A DNA stretch of 64,000 nucleotides, from the NCBI GenBank assembly GCA_901420285.1, contig CABDVE010000001.1, forward strand, positions 186,001 to 250,000, given 5' to 3'. The notes beneath the pieces were generated by a model, which saw only the letters and a program-made list of their open reading frames with translations, was not told where the DNA came from and did not search any database. The position numbers were made by a program, and so were the translations under genes. Shown here in pieces: positions 53,595-63,969 of the stretch. Origin of the DNA: Stutzerimonas stutzeri (GTDB lineage Bacteria > Pseudomonadota > Gammaproteobacteria > Enterobacterales > Pasteurellaceae). Every line of letters begins with the position of its first letter. The stretch's first letter is position 1.

Positions 53595-54179
53595 ATGCTT
53601 TATTTACCTCAGCAATTAACACACTGCCTCGTTTCGGAAAGTAAAACCCTTGAACGAAATAGTATTATTTATTCTCAAGGTGAACGCACTCAGGTTTTTT
53701 ATTTTCTTCAAAGCGGCCTAGTCGGTCTTTATCATGGGCTTGAGAACGGCAAAGAAACACTTATTCGCCTGTACCACGCCAAGCAATATTTTGGCTTTCG
53801 TACATTATTTAGCGATACAACCTATCACTGCAGCGCCCGCGTATTGCAAGAGGCGGTTGTTACGCGTATTCAACCTACATCGCAAGCGCGTTTTATTGCG
53901 GATAATTCTCAATTTTCCCAATATTTGATTAAACAATTAGCCGGCGAATTATATGATGCCGAGCATCGTTTAACCAAAACTGCCCATAAACGTAGTTACG
54001 ATCGTGTAGCGGAGGCCATCGCTAATCTAACGGAAAGTTATCCCGATTATCCTTGGACGTATCGCGAAGTGGCTGAATTCTGTGGTTGTGAAACGGAAAC
54101 CGCAATCCGTATTAGCCGAGAATTGAAAAAAAAAGGTATTTTGGATAAATCCAATCGCCATCTTCGTATGAACAGTTAA
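53595..54179 (+). CDS. Crp/Fnr family transcriptional regulator
   Basis: A 194-residue protein, shorter than CRP (209) or FNR (about 250). An N-terminal cyclic-nucleotide-like beta-roll (about 15-115) is followed by a dimer helix (QYLIKQLAGELYDAEHRL) and a helix-turn-helix (YREVAEFCGCETETAIRISREL). The cAMP-contact RSxA motif of CRP is not seen, and the four-cysteine cluster of FNR is absent, so the ligand is unknown. It is convergent with the EamA gene. Target genes cannot be told. Confidence 0.8.
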   Translation: MLYLPQQLTHCLVSESKTLERNSIIYSQGERTQVFYFLQSGLVGLYHGLENGKETLIRLYHAKQYFGFRTLFSDTTYHCSARVLQEAVVTRIQPTSQARFIADNSQFSQYLIKQLAGELYDAEHRLTKTAHKRSYDRVAEAIANLTESYPDYPWTYREVAEFCGCETETAIRISRELKKKGILDKSNRHLRMNS

Positions 54180-54182
54180 ACC

Positions 54183-55052
54183 TCATTTTGAGGACCGCAT
54201 TCGAGCCAGTAGCGTCACCGATGCAATAATCACCACAGCGCCAAGCCAAAAAGAAAGGGTTGGCGCGTTATCCCAAAATAACCAATCAAACACACTTGAG
54301 AAAATTACGCCGGTAAAGGCAAAGGGCGTGATAACGTTCGCTGGCGCATGTCGGAAAGCGCGGGTCAATAACAGTTGAAAAATTAAGCCAAAGCCGCCGA
54401 TTAATAACAGCAGGGCGAATTCGTGTAAATCAGGCATTTTCCATTGGTAAATGAAAAATATCGGCAAAAGCAAAGTACCGATTAAGTGAAAATAAAATAC
54501 GATGTTTTTCGGTGAATTGTGCTTATTAAGTTCTTGTAGGCTGATGAATGCCATTGCTGAGAGCACCGCACCGCCTAAGCCGACAAACACGTAAAACGGC
54601 TCGACGCTGCCGTTATGATTAGCGAGTAAGATCATTGATACGCCAAAAAAGCCGATTAAGCTGCAAGCTAGCACATTAAGCGGTGTTTTTTGGCGAAAGA
54701 ATAGCAGTAAGATCGGGATAAACAGTGTTGAAGTGTTAATTAACAATACGCTAATCGAGAGCGGTAAGAATGCGACGATATAAAAGTTAAGCAACATACT
54801 TGCCACCCCCGCCAAGTTGCGCAATAACAGAAATTTCCATTGGCGGATTTCCACTTTGAAATCGCGATCTTTAATCATAAATGGCAATAAAAACAGTAAG
54901 CCGAGCAAAAAACGCGAAAACAAAGTTTCGCTAGCCGGCATCGTGGAGGAGGCAATTTTGACGAACGCGTTCATCAGAGTAATGCTGAAATACGCGGAAA
55001 TCATAAAAATAATGGCTTTATGATAAAGCGTGTTGGCGGGTTGATTTTGCAT
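54183..55052 (-). CDS. EamA/DMT-family transporter
   Basis: A 289-residue inner-membrane protein with ten hydrophobic segments in two EamA repeats. Typical features are SAYFSITLMNAFVKIASSTMP, RFLLGLLFLLPF, FGVSMILLANHNGSVEPF and NVITPFAFTGVIFSSVFDWLFW. Substrate unknown; relatives export amino acids or metabolites. It lies back to back with the regulator, with 3 bases between their stops, and carries a weak variant of the repeated word near its end. Confidence 0.85.
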   Translation of the reverse strand: MQNQPANTLYHKAIIFMISAYFSITLMNAFVKIASSTMPASETLFSRFLLGLLFLLPFMIKDRDFKVEIRQWKFLLLRNLAGVASMLLNFYIVAFLPLSISVLLINTSTLFIPILLLFFRQKTPLNVLACSLIGFFGVSMILLANHNGSVEPFYVFVGLGGAVLSAMAFISLQELNKHNSPKNIVFYFHLIGTLLLPIFFIYQWKMPDLHEFALLLLIGGFGLIFQLLLTRAFRHAPANVITPFAFTGVIFSSVFDWLFWDNAPTLSFWLGAVVIIASVTLLARMRSSK

Positions 55053-55197
55053 AAGTCTTTCTAAAAATACGAAGCTGTATTTGGTCTGAATTTCAATGAA
55101 CTTTTTGATGAGCAGAAAATGATTTCGTTCGATGCGATATCACCTTAATCGTGCATCATAAGAAAAACCGGCGAGATATTATTTAAAATGTTGTTTT

Positions 55198-55209
55198 CAA
55201 TGCGGTGCT
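55198..55209. repeat. Single CAATGCGGTGCT copy upstream of the EamA gene
   Basis: An unpaired intergenic copy of the repeated word, between the EamA start (55052) and the end of glpT (55295). Confidence 0.9.
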
Positions 55210-55248
55210 TAAAACGAAGTTCACACTTTTGCAACAAGGCATTGATAC

Positions 55249-55280
55249 AAAAAAAAAGCGGCAAGCTTTTGCTTGCCGCC
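55249..55280 (-). terminator. Terminator of glpT
   Basis: On the minus strand GGCGGCAAGC-AAAA-GCTTGCCGC followed by a T-run of nine or more. Confidence 0.92.
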
Positions 55281-55294
55281 ACTAAACCGATTCC

Positions 55295-56734
55295 TTATTT
55301 ACCGTAGGTATCGCCAATTTTCGCTTTATGTTTACCTTCTTCAATCATTACGATGAAGAGTAAGATAATAGCTAAAATACCACCGCCGATCATGACGTAG
55401 AAACCGCCGTCCCAACCGTAGTGTTGTGCAGCCCAACCGATAACCGCTGATGCAGATACGGTACCGCCTAAGTAACCGAATAAACCGGTGAAGCCTGCTG
55501 CAGTACCTGCTGCTTTTTTCGGTGCTAATTCAAGCGCATGTAAACCAATTAACATTACAGGACCATAAATTAAGAAACCGATTAGGGTCATTAATACGAA
55601 GTCGGTTAATTGATATGGGTTTTCATACCATGCGCTGTAATTTGCTAACTCAGCTTCAGGTGTAGCCGGATTCATCCAATATGCTGCCACTGCTACAGTA
55701 GTTAAGATCATAAAGATGAAACCTGTTAAACCACGTTTTCCTTTGAATAAATGGTCAGATACCCAACCACAAAGTAATGTACCAGGAACTGCCGCTAATT
55801 CATAAATGGTGTATGCCCATGCGGTACCTTTGATATTGAAGTGTTTTACTTCACTTAAATAAACCGGAGACCATTTCAATACGCCGTAGCGGATTAAATA
55901 AACGAACACGTTAGCAATTGCGATGTACCATAACAATTTGTTTTTTAATACATAAGTAATGAAAATTTCTTTTGCAGTTAAGTCGTTTTCATAAGTTTTT
56001 TCGTTATAGTCATCAGGATAGTCATTACGCCATTTTTCGATGGACGGTAAACCACAAGATTGCGGAGTATCGCGCATAACGAAGTACACCGGAATGGCGC
56101 AGATCATCGCAGCAATACCAGGATAGTACAAAGATTGTTGCCAGATGTCTTTCGCTTGCGCTTCAATACCGTGAGTACTGAAGAAGATTGCACTTGCCAA
56201 TAATACCATCGCACCCGGCATCATACCGCCGATATTATGCGCTGTATTCCAAATTGACACGATAGTACCGCGTTCGGATTTAGACCACCAGTGCACCATG
56301 GTACGGCCACATGGAGGCCAACCCATCCCTTGGAACCAACCGTTTAAGAAGATCATCACCCACATAATTGCAATGCCGGAAGTCGCCCATGGGAATAAGC
56401 CCATCAAGGTCATACATAAACCGGAAAGTAATAAACCGAATGGTAAGAACACACGCGGGTTAGAACGGTCTGACATCCCTGCCATCACAAATTTTGATAA
56501 ACCGTAGGCAAGACCGGCCGCTGAACCGATGACACCAAGTTCCGCTTTAGTATAAAGGCCGGCTTGAATTAAACCTGGTTGCGCTAAGTCAAAGTTTGCA
56601 CGAACAAAATAGTAAGCGGCATAACCAAAGAAGATCCCTGCGAACACCTGCCAACGTAGGCGTTTATACGTGGAATCAATTTTTTCCGCCGGTAATTCCG
56701 CAATATGCGGGGCGGGTTTAAATGGTCCAAACAT
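55295..56734 (-). CDS. glpT: Glycerol-3-phosphate transporter
   Basis: A 479-residue major-facilitator antiporter that takes up sn-glycerol 3-phosphate in exchange for phosphate. Twelve hydrophobic segments. Signatures are [25 protein letters not shown], the [25 protein letters not shown] loop, and [13 protein letters not shown] with the substrate-site residues. It is divergent from glpABC across a region with two CRP sites. Confidence 0.95.
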   Translation of the reverse strand: MFGPFKPAPHIAELPAEKIDSTYKRLRWQVFAGIFFGYAAYYFVRANFDLAQPGLIQAGLYTKAELGVIGSAAGLAYGLSKFVMAGMSDRSNPRVFLPFGLLLSGLCMTLMGLFPWATSGIAIMWVMIFLNGWFQGMGWPPCGRTMVHWWSKSERGTIVSIWNTAHNIGGMMPGAMVLLASAIFFSTHGIEAQAKDIWQQSLYYPGIAAMICAIPVYFVMRDTPQSCGLPSIEKWRNDYPDDYNEKTYENDLTAKEIFITYVLKNKLLWYIAIANVFVYLIRYGVLKWSPVYLSEVKHFNIKGTAWAYTIYELAAVPGTLLCGWVSDHLFKGKRGLTGFIFMILTTVAVAAYWMNPATPEAELANYSAWYENPYQLTDFVLMTLIGFLIYGPVMLIGLHALELAPKKAAGTAAGFTGLFGYLGGTVSASAVIGWAAQHYGWDGGFYVMIGGGILAIILLFIVMIEEGKHKAKIGDTYGK

Positions 56735-56852
56735 AACTTTTCTCCAATTTATTAGTTTTTATGGTGAGTTCTTTGCTGTTATTCAAAGAATATAAAAATA
56801 GGAGTGCATAATAAAAGAAAATTAAAAATAAAAAAGCGGATTTATCAAAAAA

Positions 56853-56868
56853 TGTGATTTAATTCACA
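56853..56868. promoter_or_regulatory. CRP-binding site 1 in the glpT-glpA gap
   Basis: TGTGATTTAATTCACA is an exact match to TGTGA-N6-TCACA. It lies 119 bases upstream of the glpT start and 179 bases before glpA. Confidence 0.8.
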
Positions 56869-56903
56869 AAAAAACGACTTAATGAGCGAATGCGAAAATA
56901 TTT

Positions 56904-56919
56904 TGTGAAGCATATCACA
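56904..56919. promoter_or_regulatory. CRP-binding site 2 in the glpT-glpA gap
   Basis: TGTGAAGCATATCACA, a second exact match, centre 51 bp from site 1 (about five helical turns). Both operons would be cAMP-activated. The rest of the 312-bp divergent gap is A+T-rich; GlpR operators were not identified. Confidence 0.8.
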
Positions 56920-57046
56920 AAAATATTTTCTTTTTCGCTCAAAACGTTGTTAATTTAAACAGACTTCAATAAAATGCCCATAATTTTTAGGTATAGTTTT
57001 TAACTATAAGATTTTAAATTAAATATAGTGGGCTTTGGGGGTAAAC

Positions 57047-58738
57047 ATGGGATTATCGCCTAATTTATATCGAGATGCGAGTGATCTTTCACCACTCTCA
57101 ACGGATGTGATTATCATCGGCGGTGGCGCAACGGGTGCGGGAATTGCACGCGATTGTGCGCTTCGTGGCATTGATTGTATTTTACTGGAGCGTCGCGACA
57201 TCGCTACCGGCGCCACCGGTCGTAACCACGGTTTATTGCATAGCGGTGCGCGTTATGCAGTGAACGATCAAGAATCCGCGGAAGAATGTATTAAAGAAAA
57301 CCGCATTTTGCGCAAAATCGCGCGCCACTGCGTGGATGAAACAGAAGGCTTGTTTATTACGTTGCCTGAAGATTCACTGGACTATCAAAAAACCTTCCTT
57401 GAGAGCTGTGCCAAATCCAGTATTGATGCTCAAGCGATTGATCCTGATTTAGCCAAAATTATGGAGCCTTCCGTCAATCCGGATTTAGTCGGTGCGGTGG
57501 TCGTGCCGGACGGCTCTATCGACCCATTCCGTTTAACGGCTTCCAATATGATGGATGCCGTTGAAAATGGCGCGAAAATGTTTACCTATTGCGAAGTGAA
57601 AAATTTAATTCGTGAAGGTGGCAAAGTCATTGGTGTGAACGTGTACGATTACAAAAACAAAGCCGAACGCCAATTCTTTGCGCCGTTAGTCGTGAATGCG
57701 GGCGGTATTTGGGGACAGGGCATTGCGGAATACGCCGATCTCAAAATTAAAATGTTCCCCGCCAAAGGCGCTCTGCTCGTCATGGGGCACCGCATTAACA
57801 AATTGGTTATTAATCGCTGTCGTAAACCGGCGGATGCAGATATTCTCGTGCCGGGCGATACTATTTGTGTTATCGGCACAACATCCAGTCGCATTCCTTA
57901 CGATCAAATTGACAATATGGAAGTGACACCGGAAGAAGTGGATATTCTGTTCCGCGAAGGGGAAAAATTGGCACCAAGTTTACGCCATACCCGCGTGCTT
58001 CGTGCTTATGCAGGCGTACGTCCGTTGGTGGCGAGCGATGATGATCCGTCCGGCCGTAATGTGAGCCGCGGTATCGTCTTGCTTGACCACGCAGAACGTG
58101 ACGGTTTAGACGGTTTCATTACCATCACCGGTGGTAAATTAATGACTTACCGCCTAATGGCTGAGTGGGCAACAAACTTAGTTTGTAAAAAACTTAATAA
58201 AACCGCGACTTGCGTGACGGCGGATCAACCGCTTCCGGGTTCCACCGAAAGCCGTCAAGAAACCAATCAGAAAGTCATTTCCCTCCCTAGCACCATTCGC
58301 TATTCCGCGGTGTATCGCCACGGTTCACGCGCCACTCGTTTATTAGATAAAGAACGCTTGGATCGTTCCATGGTGTGCGAATGTGAAGCGGTGACTGCCG
58401 GTGAAGTGCGCTATGCGGTGGACGAATTGGATGTCAACAATCTTGTGGATTTACGCCGCCGCACCCGCGTGGGCATGGGCACTTGCCAAGCAGAACTTTG
58501 TGCTTGCCGTGCCGCTGGTCTAATGAACCGTTTTGAAGTGGCCACACCACGCCAATCCACCACCCAACTTTCCGCCTTTATGGAAGAACGCTGGCGCGGC
58601 ATTGAGCCGATTGCTTGGGGCGAAGCCATTCGTGAAGCCGAATTTACTTCTTGGATGTACGGCAGCGTATTGGGCTTGAATGATGTGAAACCGCTTGAGA
58701 CACAAGCGCAACAGGGGACGGATAGCAATGAATTTTGA
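57047..58738 (+). CDS. glpA: Anaerobic glycerol-3-phosphate dehydrogenase subunit A
   Basis: The 563-residue flavin subunit, converting G3P to dihydroxyacetone phosphate in anaerobic respiration. FAD motif [56 protein letters not shown], and the C-terminal [2Fe-2S]-type cysteines ([22 protein letters not shown]). GGGGGT 7 bases before the ATG at 57047 decides against the TTG 12 bases upstream. It overlaps glpB by 11 bases. Confidence 0.96.
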   Translation: MGLSPNLYRDASDLSPLSTDVIIIGGGATGAGIARDCALRGIDCILLERRDIATGATGRNHGLLHSGARYAVNDQESAEECIKENRILRKIARHCVDETEGLFITLPEDSLDYQKTFLESCAKSSIDAQAIDPDLAKIMEPSVNPDLVGAVVVPDGSIDPFRLTASNMMDAVENGAKMFTYCEVKNLIREGGKVIGVNVYDYKNKAERQFFAPLVVNAGGIWGQGIAEYADLKIKMFPAKGALLVMGHRINKLVINRCRKPADADILVPGDTICVIGTTSSRIPYDQIDNMEVTPEEVDILFREGEKLAPSLRHTRVLRAYAGVRPLVASDDDPSGRNVSRGIVLLDHAERDGLDGFITITGGKLMTYRLMAEWATNLVCKKLNKTATCVTADQPLPGSTESRQETNQKVISLPSTIRYSAVYRHGSRATRLLDKERLDRSMVCECEAVTAGEVRYAVDELDVNNLVDLRRRTRVGMGTCQAELCACRAAGLMNRFEVATPRQSTTQLSAFMEERWRGIEPIAWGEAIREAEFTSWMYGSVLGLNDVKPLETQAQQGTDSNEF

Positions 58739-60011
58739 TGTAGCCATTATCGGCAGTGGTCTTGCCGGTTTAACTTGCGGCATTGCCCTTCAACAACGCG
58801 GCAAACGTTGCGTGATTATTAATAACGGCCAAGCAGCCATCGACTTCGCTTCCGGCTCTCTTGATCTGTTAAGCCGTATGCCGGATGGAAGTGTGGTCGA
58901 AAATATCAACGAAAATTTGACCGCACTTCACACAGCATTACCGGCGCACCCTTATAGTTTATTAGGTGCGGAAAAAGTGATTGCCAAAGCGCAAGATTTT
59001 GAACGCTTAGCCAATGCGCTCAATTTAGATTTAATCGGCTCCAGCGAAAAAAATCACTGGCGAGTGACCGGTCTTGGTAGTCTACGTGGCGCGTGGCTTT
59101 CACCGAACAGCGTACCGACCGTGCAAGGTAACGAAACCTTTCCGCACAAACGCATTGCAGTGCTGGGCATTGAAGGTTATCACGATTTCCAACCGCAACT
59201 GCTAGCCGCGAATTTAGTACTTAATCCGCAATTCACTCATTGTGAAGTGACGAGCGGATTCTTAAATATTCCGCAATTAGACGAACTTCGCCAAAACGCG
59301 CGTGAGTTCCGCAGTGTGAATATTGCGCAATTATTAGAACATAAGTTAGCGTTTAATGATTTAGTCAGCGAAATCATCGAGTCGGCACAAGGCGCCAATG
59401 CGGTGCTCTTACCGGCGTGCTTCGGTTTGGAAAATCAAGAATTTATGAATGCATTGCGCGACGCGACAAAACTCGCCTTATTTGAATTGCCAACATTGCC
59501 GCCGTCTTTGCTCGGTATGCGTCAACGCATTCAATTACGCCGCAAATTTGAATCGCTCGGCGGTTTAATGATTAACGGAGACAGTGCACTTAATGCGCAT
59601 TTTGAAGGCGACCGCGTGCATTGTATCAAAACCCGTTTATTAGAAGATGAAGAAATCATTGCTGACAATTTCGTCTTAGCAGCAGGCAGTTTCTTCAGTA
59701 AAGGCTTGGTGTCTGAGTTTGATAAAATTTATGAACCGGTGTTTGAATCCGACATTATCGGCGTGGAAGGCTTCAACGACAAAGATCGCTTCAGTTGGAC
59801 AAATCACCGATTCGCGAATCCTCAGCCTTATCAATCGGCAGGTGTGGCAATCAACGAACATTGCCAAGTGCAAAAGTGCGGTCAATTTTTAGCGAATTTA
59901 TATGCTATCGGTAATGTGATCGGCGGTTTTAATGCCCTTGAGCTCGGCTGCGGCTCGGGCGTGGCGGTAGTAACTGCGTTGGCAGTGGCTGATGAAATTT
60001 TAGCGAAATAG
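58728..60011 (+). CDS. glpB: Anaerobic glycerol-3-phosphate dehydrogenase subunit B
   Basis: The 427-residue second flavoprotein subunit. FAD motif [21 protein letters not shown] and the C-terminal [21 protein letters not shown] are family features. The ATG at 58728 behind AGGGGA is chosen; the frame is open further upstream only as a shadow in glpA. The repeated word at 59396-59407 reads ANAVLL. Confidence 0.95.
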   Translation: MNFDVAIIGSGLAGLTCGIALQQRGKRCVIINNGQAAIDFASGSLDLLSRMPDGSVVENINENLTALHTALPAHPYSLLGAEKVIAKAQDFERLANALNLDLIGSSEKNHWRVTGLGSLRGAWLSPNSVPTVQGNETFPHKRIAVLGIEGYHDFQPQLLAANLVLNPQFTHCEVTSGFLNIPQLDELRQNAREFRSVNIAQLLEHKLAFNDLVSEIIESAQGANAVLLPACFGLENQEFMNALRDATKLALFELPTLPPSLLGMRQRIQLRRKFESLGGLMINGDSALNAHFEGDRVHCIKTRLLEDEEIIADNFVLAAGSFFSKGLVSEFDKIYEPVFESDIIGVEGFNDKDRFSWTNHRFANPQPYQSAGVAINEHCQVQKCGQFLANLYAIGNVIGGFNALELGCGSGVAVVTALAVADEILAK

Positions 60012-60019
60012 GGGGCGAT

Positions 60020-61300
60020 ATGGATAAGAACATTCAACGATTAATCGAAAGCGCAAAGCGCTCGCTCAACTCCCCGGCAAGCCACAAATACATTGATGAA
60101 AGTTTTGAAAGCTGCATCAAATGTACCGCTTGTACCGCCGTTTGTCCGGTTTCGCGCAATAATCCGCTTTATCCTGGCCCGAAACAATCCGGCCCTGACG
60201 GTGAGCGTTTACGTTTAAAATCCGCCGAGCTTTACGATGACGCCCTTAAATATTGCACTAACTGCAAACGCTGTGAAGTGGCTTGTCCGTCTGATGTAAA
60301 AATCGGTGACTTAATCGTTCGCGCCCGTAATAATCACTTGGCACAAGCGAAGAAACCATTAATGAATAAATTACGTGATGCAATTTTAAGTAACACGGAC
60401 GTAATGGGTAAAATCAACTCGCCACTAGCACCAATTGTAAACACTATTACGAGTTTAAAAGCCACCAAATTTATGTTGGAAAAAACGCTTAAAATCAGCA
60501 AAGAACGTACGCTGCCAAAATATGCTTTTGGCACGTTCCGCAGCTGGTATATGAAAAATGCCTTAAAAGACCAACAAAAATTTCAGCGCAAAGTGGCGTA
60601 TTATCACGGCTGTTACGTAAACTACAACAATCCGCAGCTTGGCAAAGAATTTTTGAAAGTATTCAACGCCATGAATATCGGCGTGATGTTGCTTGAAAAA
60701 GAAAAATGTTGTGGCTTGCCGTTAATGGTGAACGGCTTCCCTGAACGCGCACGCAACATTGCGCAATTTAACACCGATTATATTGGCAAAATGGTGTATG
60801 AAAATGGCTTAGATGTGATTAGCGAAGCCTCCAGTTGTTCACTCAATTTACGTGATGAATATCATCATGTTTTGGGTATCGATAACGCTAAAGTGCGCCC
60901 GCATATTCATATGGTAACGCCTTTCTTGTACCAACTTTTCAAAGAAGGCAAAACCCTACCGCTCAAACCACTTAAGTTACGTGTGGCATACCACACCGCG
61001 TGTCACGTGGATAAAGCCGGCTGGGCGCCTTACACGTTGGAAGTGTTGAAACAAATACCAGGGTTAGAATTAGTGATGCTACCGTCACAATGCTGTGGTA
61101 TTGCCGGAACTTACGGTTTCAAGGCAGAAAATTACGATGTGTCACAAGCCATCGGTAAAACCTTATTCGATAACATCAACGAAGGCGGGTTTGACTACGT
61201 CATTTCCGAATGCCAAACCTGTAAATGGCAAATTGATATGTCATCGAATGTGACTTGTATTCATCCGTTGACGTTACTTTGTATGTCAATGGAAGCATAA
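60020..61300 (+). CDS. glpC: Anaerobic glycerol-3-phosphate dehydrogenase subunit C
   Basis: The 426-residue iron-sulfur subunit that anchors the complex at the membrane and passes electrons to menaquinone. Two 4Fe-4S motifs, CIKCTACTAVCPV and CTNCKRCEVACPS, lie in the first 95 residues. Two CCG domains follow (CCGLPLMVNGFP, CCGIAGTYGFKAE). It starts 8 bases after glpB. A hairpin of uptake words follows. Confidence 0.95.
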   Translation: MDKNIQRLIESAKRSLNSPASHKYIDESFESCIKCTACTAVCPVSRNNPLYPGPKQSGPDGERLRLKSAELYDDALKYCTNCKRCEVACPSDVKIGDLIVRARNNHLAQAKKPLMNKLRDAILSNTDVMGKINSPLAPIVNTITSLKATKFMLEKTLKISKERTLPKYAFGTFRSWYMKNALKDQQKFQRKVAYYHGCYVNYNNPQLGKEFLKVFNAMNIGVMLLEKEKCCGLPLMVNGFPERARNIAQFNTDYIGKMVYENGLDVISEASSCSLNLRDEYHHVLGIDNAKVRPHIHMVTPFLYQLFKEGKTLPLKPLKLRVAYHTACHVDKAGWAPYTLEVLKQIPGLELVMLPSQCCGIAGTYGFKAENYDVSQAIGKTLFDNINEGGFDYVISECQTCKWQIDMSSNVTCIHPLTLLCMSMEA

Positions 61301-61312
61301 ATTCAAAATAAC

Positions 61313-61336
61313 AATCCGCACTTAAAAGTGCGGATT
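61313..61336 (+). terminator. Terminator made of an inverted pair of canonical uptake words, after glpC
   Basis: AATCCGCACTT / AAGTGCGGATT with a 2-base loop. Each arm holds eight of the nine bases of AAGTGCGGT. Such paired uptake words serve as terminators in Haemophilus. Confidence 0.8.
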
Positions 61337-61394
61337 AGATTATTCCCTCAGAAATACCTGAAGATAATACTTAAGGTTTAGCACAAATTGAATT

Positions 61395-62729
61395 TTAAAG
61401 AATAAAGCGACTTAAGTCTTCGTTCTCGATCACATCGCCGAGCGCTTCGCTGACATATGATGCATCAATGCTGACGGTTTGTTCGTCCATATCACTGGCA
61501 TTGAAAGATATTTTATCCATCAAGCGCTCCATCACCGTATGCAAACGGCGGGCGCCAATATTTTCGGTTTTCTCATTGACGCGGAATGCCGCCTCGGCGA
61601 TTTTCTTGATTGCATCTTGAGTAAATTCGATATTCACACCTTCCGTGGCCATTAAGGCTTTGTATTGCTCGGTCAAAGAGGCATTTGGCTCGGTCAGAAT
61701 GCGCTCAAAGTCCTCGGCGGTGAGTGCAGAAAGCTCCACTCGAATCGGCAGACGCCCTTGTAATTCCGGAATCAAATCAGACGGACGCGCCACTTGAAAC
61801 GCACCGGAGGCAATAAACAGAATATGATCGGTTTTCACCATGCCGTGCTTGGTATTGACGGTAGAACCCTCTACTAACGGCAGCAAGTCTCGTTGCACGC
61901 CTTCGCGCGACACATCCGCACCGCTGTATTCGCCTTTTTTACAGATTTTGTCGATTTCGTCGATAAACACGATGCCGTTTTGTTCCACTGCATCAATGGC
62001 TTTTTGTTTCAATTCTTCCGGGTTAATCAACTTCGCGGCTTCATCGTCAATTAAGGTTTTAAGAGCATCCTTAATTTTCATTTTACGTTTTTTAGTTTTT
62101 TCGCTGCCGAGATTTTGAAACATGGATTGCAACTGGCTGGTCATTTCTTCCATGCCTGGAGGCGCCATAATTTCCACCCCCATAGATACACCGGCAGCAA
62201 CATCAATTTCGATTTCTTTCTCGTCTAGCTGTCCTTCCCGTAATTTTTTGCGGAAAGCTTGTCGTGTACTACTGTTGCTATCATGGTTCTCCACCTCGCC
62301 CCATTGATTTTTCGCTGGCGGCAACAACGCATCTAAAATACGCTCCTCCGCTGCATCTTCCGCTTTAACGCGATTTTTAGCAATTTCTTGTTGGCGAACC
62401 AATTTCATTGCACCATCGGTTAAATCTCGAATAATGGAATCCACTTCTTTACCCACATACCCTACTTCGGTAAATTTAGTGGCTTCCACTTTAATGAACG
62501 GTGCATTGGCTAATTTTGCCAAACGACGGGCAATTTCGGTTTTCCCCACGCCGGTCGGCCCAATCATAAGAATATTTTTCGGGGTCACTTCATGGCGCAT
62601 TGGCTCTTGCAACTGCATTCTGCGCCAACGGTTTCTCAGGGCAATCGCCACTGCGCGCTTGGCGTCGCTTTGGCCGATGATATGTTGATCTAATTCAGAA
62701 ACTATTTCACGAGGTGTCATTTCAGACAT
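61395..62729 (-). CDS. hslU: ATP-dependent protease ATPase subunit HslU
   Basis: A 444-residue AAA+ unfoldase of the HslVU protease. Walker A is GPTGVGKT (57-64), the pore motif GYVG lies in [10 protein letters not shown], Walker B is IVFIDEIDK, and sensor residues in [13 protein letters not shown] follow. The C-terminus ends DLSRFIL, the tail that docks into HslV. sugE separates it from hslV by 335 bases, an unusual interruption. Confidence 0.96.
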   Translation of the reverse strand: MSEMTPREIVSELDQHIIGQSDAKRAVAIALRNRWRRMQLQEPMRHEVTPKNILMIGPTGVGKTEIARRLAKLANAPFIKVEATKFTEVGYVGKEVDSIIRDLTDGAMKLVRQQEIAKNRVKAEDAAEERILDALLPPAKNQWGEVENHDSNSSTRQAFRKKLREGQLDEKEIEIDVAAGVSMGVEIMAPPGMEEMTSQLQSMFQNLGSEKTKKRKMKIKDALKTLIDDEAAKLINPEELKQKAIDAVEQNGIVFIDEIDKICKKGEYSGADVSREGVQRDLLPLVEGSTVNTKHGMVKTDHILFIASGAFQVARPSDLIPELQGRLPIRVELSALTAEDFERILTEPNASLTEQYKALMATEGVNIEFTQDAIKKIAEAAFRVNEKTENIGARRLHTVMERLMDKISFNASDMDEQTVSIDASYVSEALGDVIENEDLSRFIL

Positions 62730-62747
62730 AATTTTTCCTTACTATAA

Positions 62748-63065
62748 CTAGGCTGCCATTTTTAAAACGACAACACCACTAACAATTAATAATGCACCAA
62801 TGATCCGCCAAAAGGTGAACGGATCTTGATAGAACAGCACGCCAACAATAAAGGCTCCCGCCGCACCAATTCCTGTCCACACACCATAAGCGGACCCTAT
62901 CGGGATAGTACGTTGCGCTAACCACAATAATACCCCGCTGCCAAACATAAATATTACGGCAATCACAATACCGGAAATTCGCGTCTCCGAGTTATCTGCC
63001 ATTTTCAACCCAATCGGCCAACCAATTTCCAGCAAACCGGCAAAAATCAAGCAAAGCCAAGCCAT
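62748..63065 (-). CDS. sugE: SMR-family exporter of the SugE/Gdx type
   Basis: A 105-residue, four-helix inner-membrane protein of the small multidrug resistance family. The central Glu13 lies in FAGLLEIGWPIGLK, and the WxxTxxxxxSAYGVWTGIGAAG pattern is met by RTIPIGSAYGVWTGIG. Related Gdx proteins export guanidinium; others export quaternary cations. It starts one base inside the hslV stop (TAATG) and ends 18 bases before hslU, so it is translated as part of the hslVU mRNA. No guanidine riboswitch was recognised. Confidence 0.9.
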   Translation of the reverse strand: MAWLCLIFAGLLEIGWPIGLKMADNSETRISGIVIAVIFMFGSGVLLWLAQRTIPIGSAYGVWTGIGAAGAFIVGVLFYQDPFTFWRIIGALLIVSGVVVLKMAA

Positions 63066-63589
63066 TAAGGTAATTCCTCAATAGTGAAATTGGTGTTGGT
63101 GAATACGCAAATCTCACCAGCGATTTTCAACGATTTCTCCACAATTTCACGCGCCGATAAATCAGTATTTTCCACCAAAGCACGGGCGGCAGATAACGCG
63201 TAGTTGCCGCCGGAACCAATGGCAAGAATCTGATCTTCCTCCGGTTGTACTACATCGCCGATACCGGTGATAATCAAACTTTCTTTCTCGTCCGCCACGA
63301 TTAGCATCGCTTCCAATTTACGCAACGCGCGGTCGGTGCGCCAATCTTTCGCCAATTCCACCGCACTTTTCAGCAAATGCCCTTGGTGCATTTCTAATTT
63401 ACGTTCAAACAATTCAAATAAGGTGAAAGCATCCGCCGTACCACCGGCAAACCCCGCCAACACTTTGCCGTTATACAAACGACGTACTTTGCGTGCGTTA
63501 CCTTTCATCACCGTATTGCCTAAAGAAACCTGTCCATCGCCGCCGACGACGACTTGTCCGTTGCGACGGACACTTACGATTGTTGTCAT
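63065..63589 (-). CDS. hslV: ATP-dependent protease peptidase subunit HslV
   Basis: A 174-residue proteasome-like N-terminal threonine hydrolase. After Met removal Thr2 becomes the nucleophile ([22 protein letters not shown]). Conserved [21 protein letters not shown] and [15 protein letters not shown]. First gene of the hslV-sugE-hslU unit, behind a heat-shock-like promoter. Confidence 0.96.
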   Translation of the reverse strand: MTTIVSVRRNGQVVVGGDGQVSLGNTVMKGNARKVRRLYNGKVLAGFAGGTADAFTLFELFERKLEMHQGHLLKSAVELAKDWRTDRALRKLEAMLIVADEKESLIITGIGDVVQPEEDQILAIGSGGNYALSAARALVENTDLSAREIVEKSLKIAGEICVFTNTNFTIEELP

Positions 63590-63620
63590 TTTTTATCCTT
63601 TATTTAAGAAAATTTTTCGC

Positions 63621-63650
63621 TATATGGCGATGAATTAAAAAAATTCAAGC
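63621..63650 (-). promoter_or_regulatory. Sigma-32-like promoter of hslV
   Basis: On the minus strand GCTTGAA (63644-63650), a 14-bp spacer, then CGCCATATA (63621-63629). This fits the heat-shock pattern CTTGAA - N13-16 - CCCCATNT with one change in the -10. The implied start is about 25 bases before the hslV ATG. Confidence 0.65.
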
Positions 63651-63776
63651 TATTTGAGCAATTAAAAAATCTCCCAATATGCTCTGTTACGCAAAATCAA
63701 AATTACACTCATTGAGTCGCCTCAAAACCTTTTCAAAGCGTAAGTCATTGCAACATTATTGCCGAACTATTGAAAT
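63651..63776. other. Intergenic sequence upstream of hslV
   Basis: No gene or repeat seen between the heat-shock-like promoter and the hairpin at 63777. Confidence 0.6.
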
Positions 63777-63810
63777 AGCACCGCATTGAGAACGGCTTCA
63801 ATGCGGTGCT
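63777..63810. repeat. Inverted pair of the AGCACCGCATTG word upstream of hslV
   Basis: AGCACCGCATTGAG (63777-63790) and TTCAATGCGGTGCT (63797-63810), flanked by AAAT and GTTT. It lies 187 bases upstream of hslV; the gene it could terminate would be beyond the right edge, on the minus strand, or was lost. Confidence 0.88.
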
Positions 63811-63941
63811 GTTTGGGCACTCGATTAATGACTCGGCAAGTTTTTTACCAAGCTCGAACATCTTGCTCGTTTTTTTAAATTTATAACCAATGCCGTAATA
63901 ACGACTCCAATTGCCGGATATTAATTATCAGACAAAAAAAT

Positions 63942-63969
63942 GCCGCACTTTGATTTACCAAAGTGCGGC
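63942..63969. terminator. Inverted pair of canonical uptake words near the right edge
   Basis: GCCGCACTTTG / CAAAGTGCGGC, 6-base loop, preceded by A7 and followed by T-rich sequence. A bidirectional terminator, probably for a minus-strand gene to the right. Confidence 0.8.

Noticed and set aside
62748..63065. Guanidine riboswitch before sugE
   Set aside because: There is no leader: the gene starts inside the hslV stop codon.
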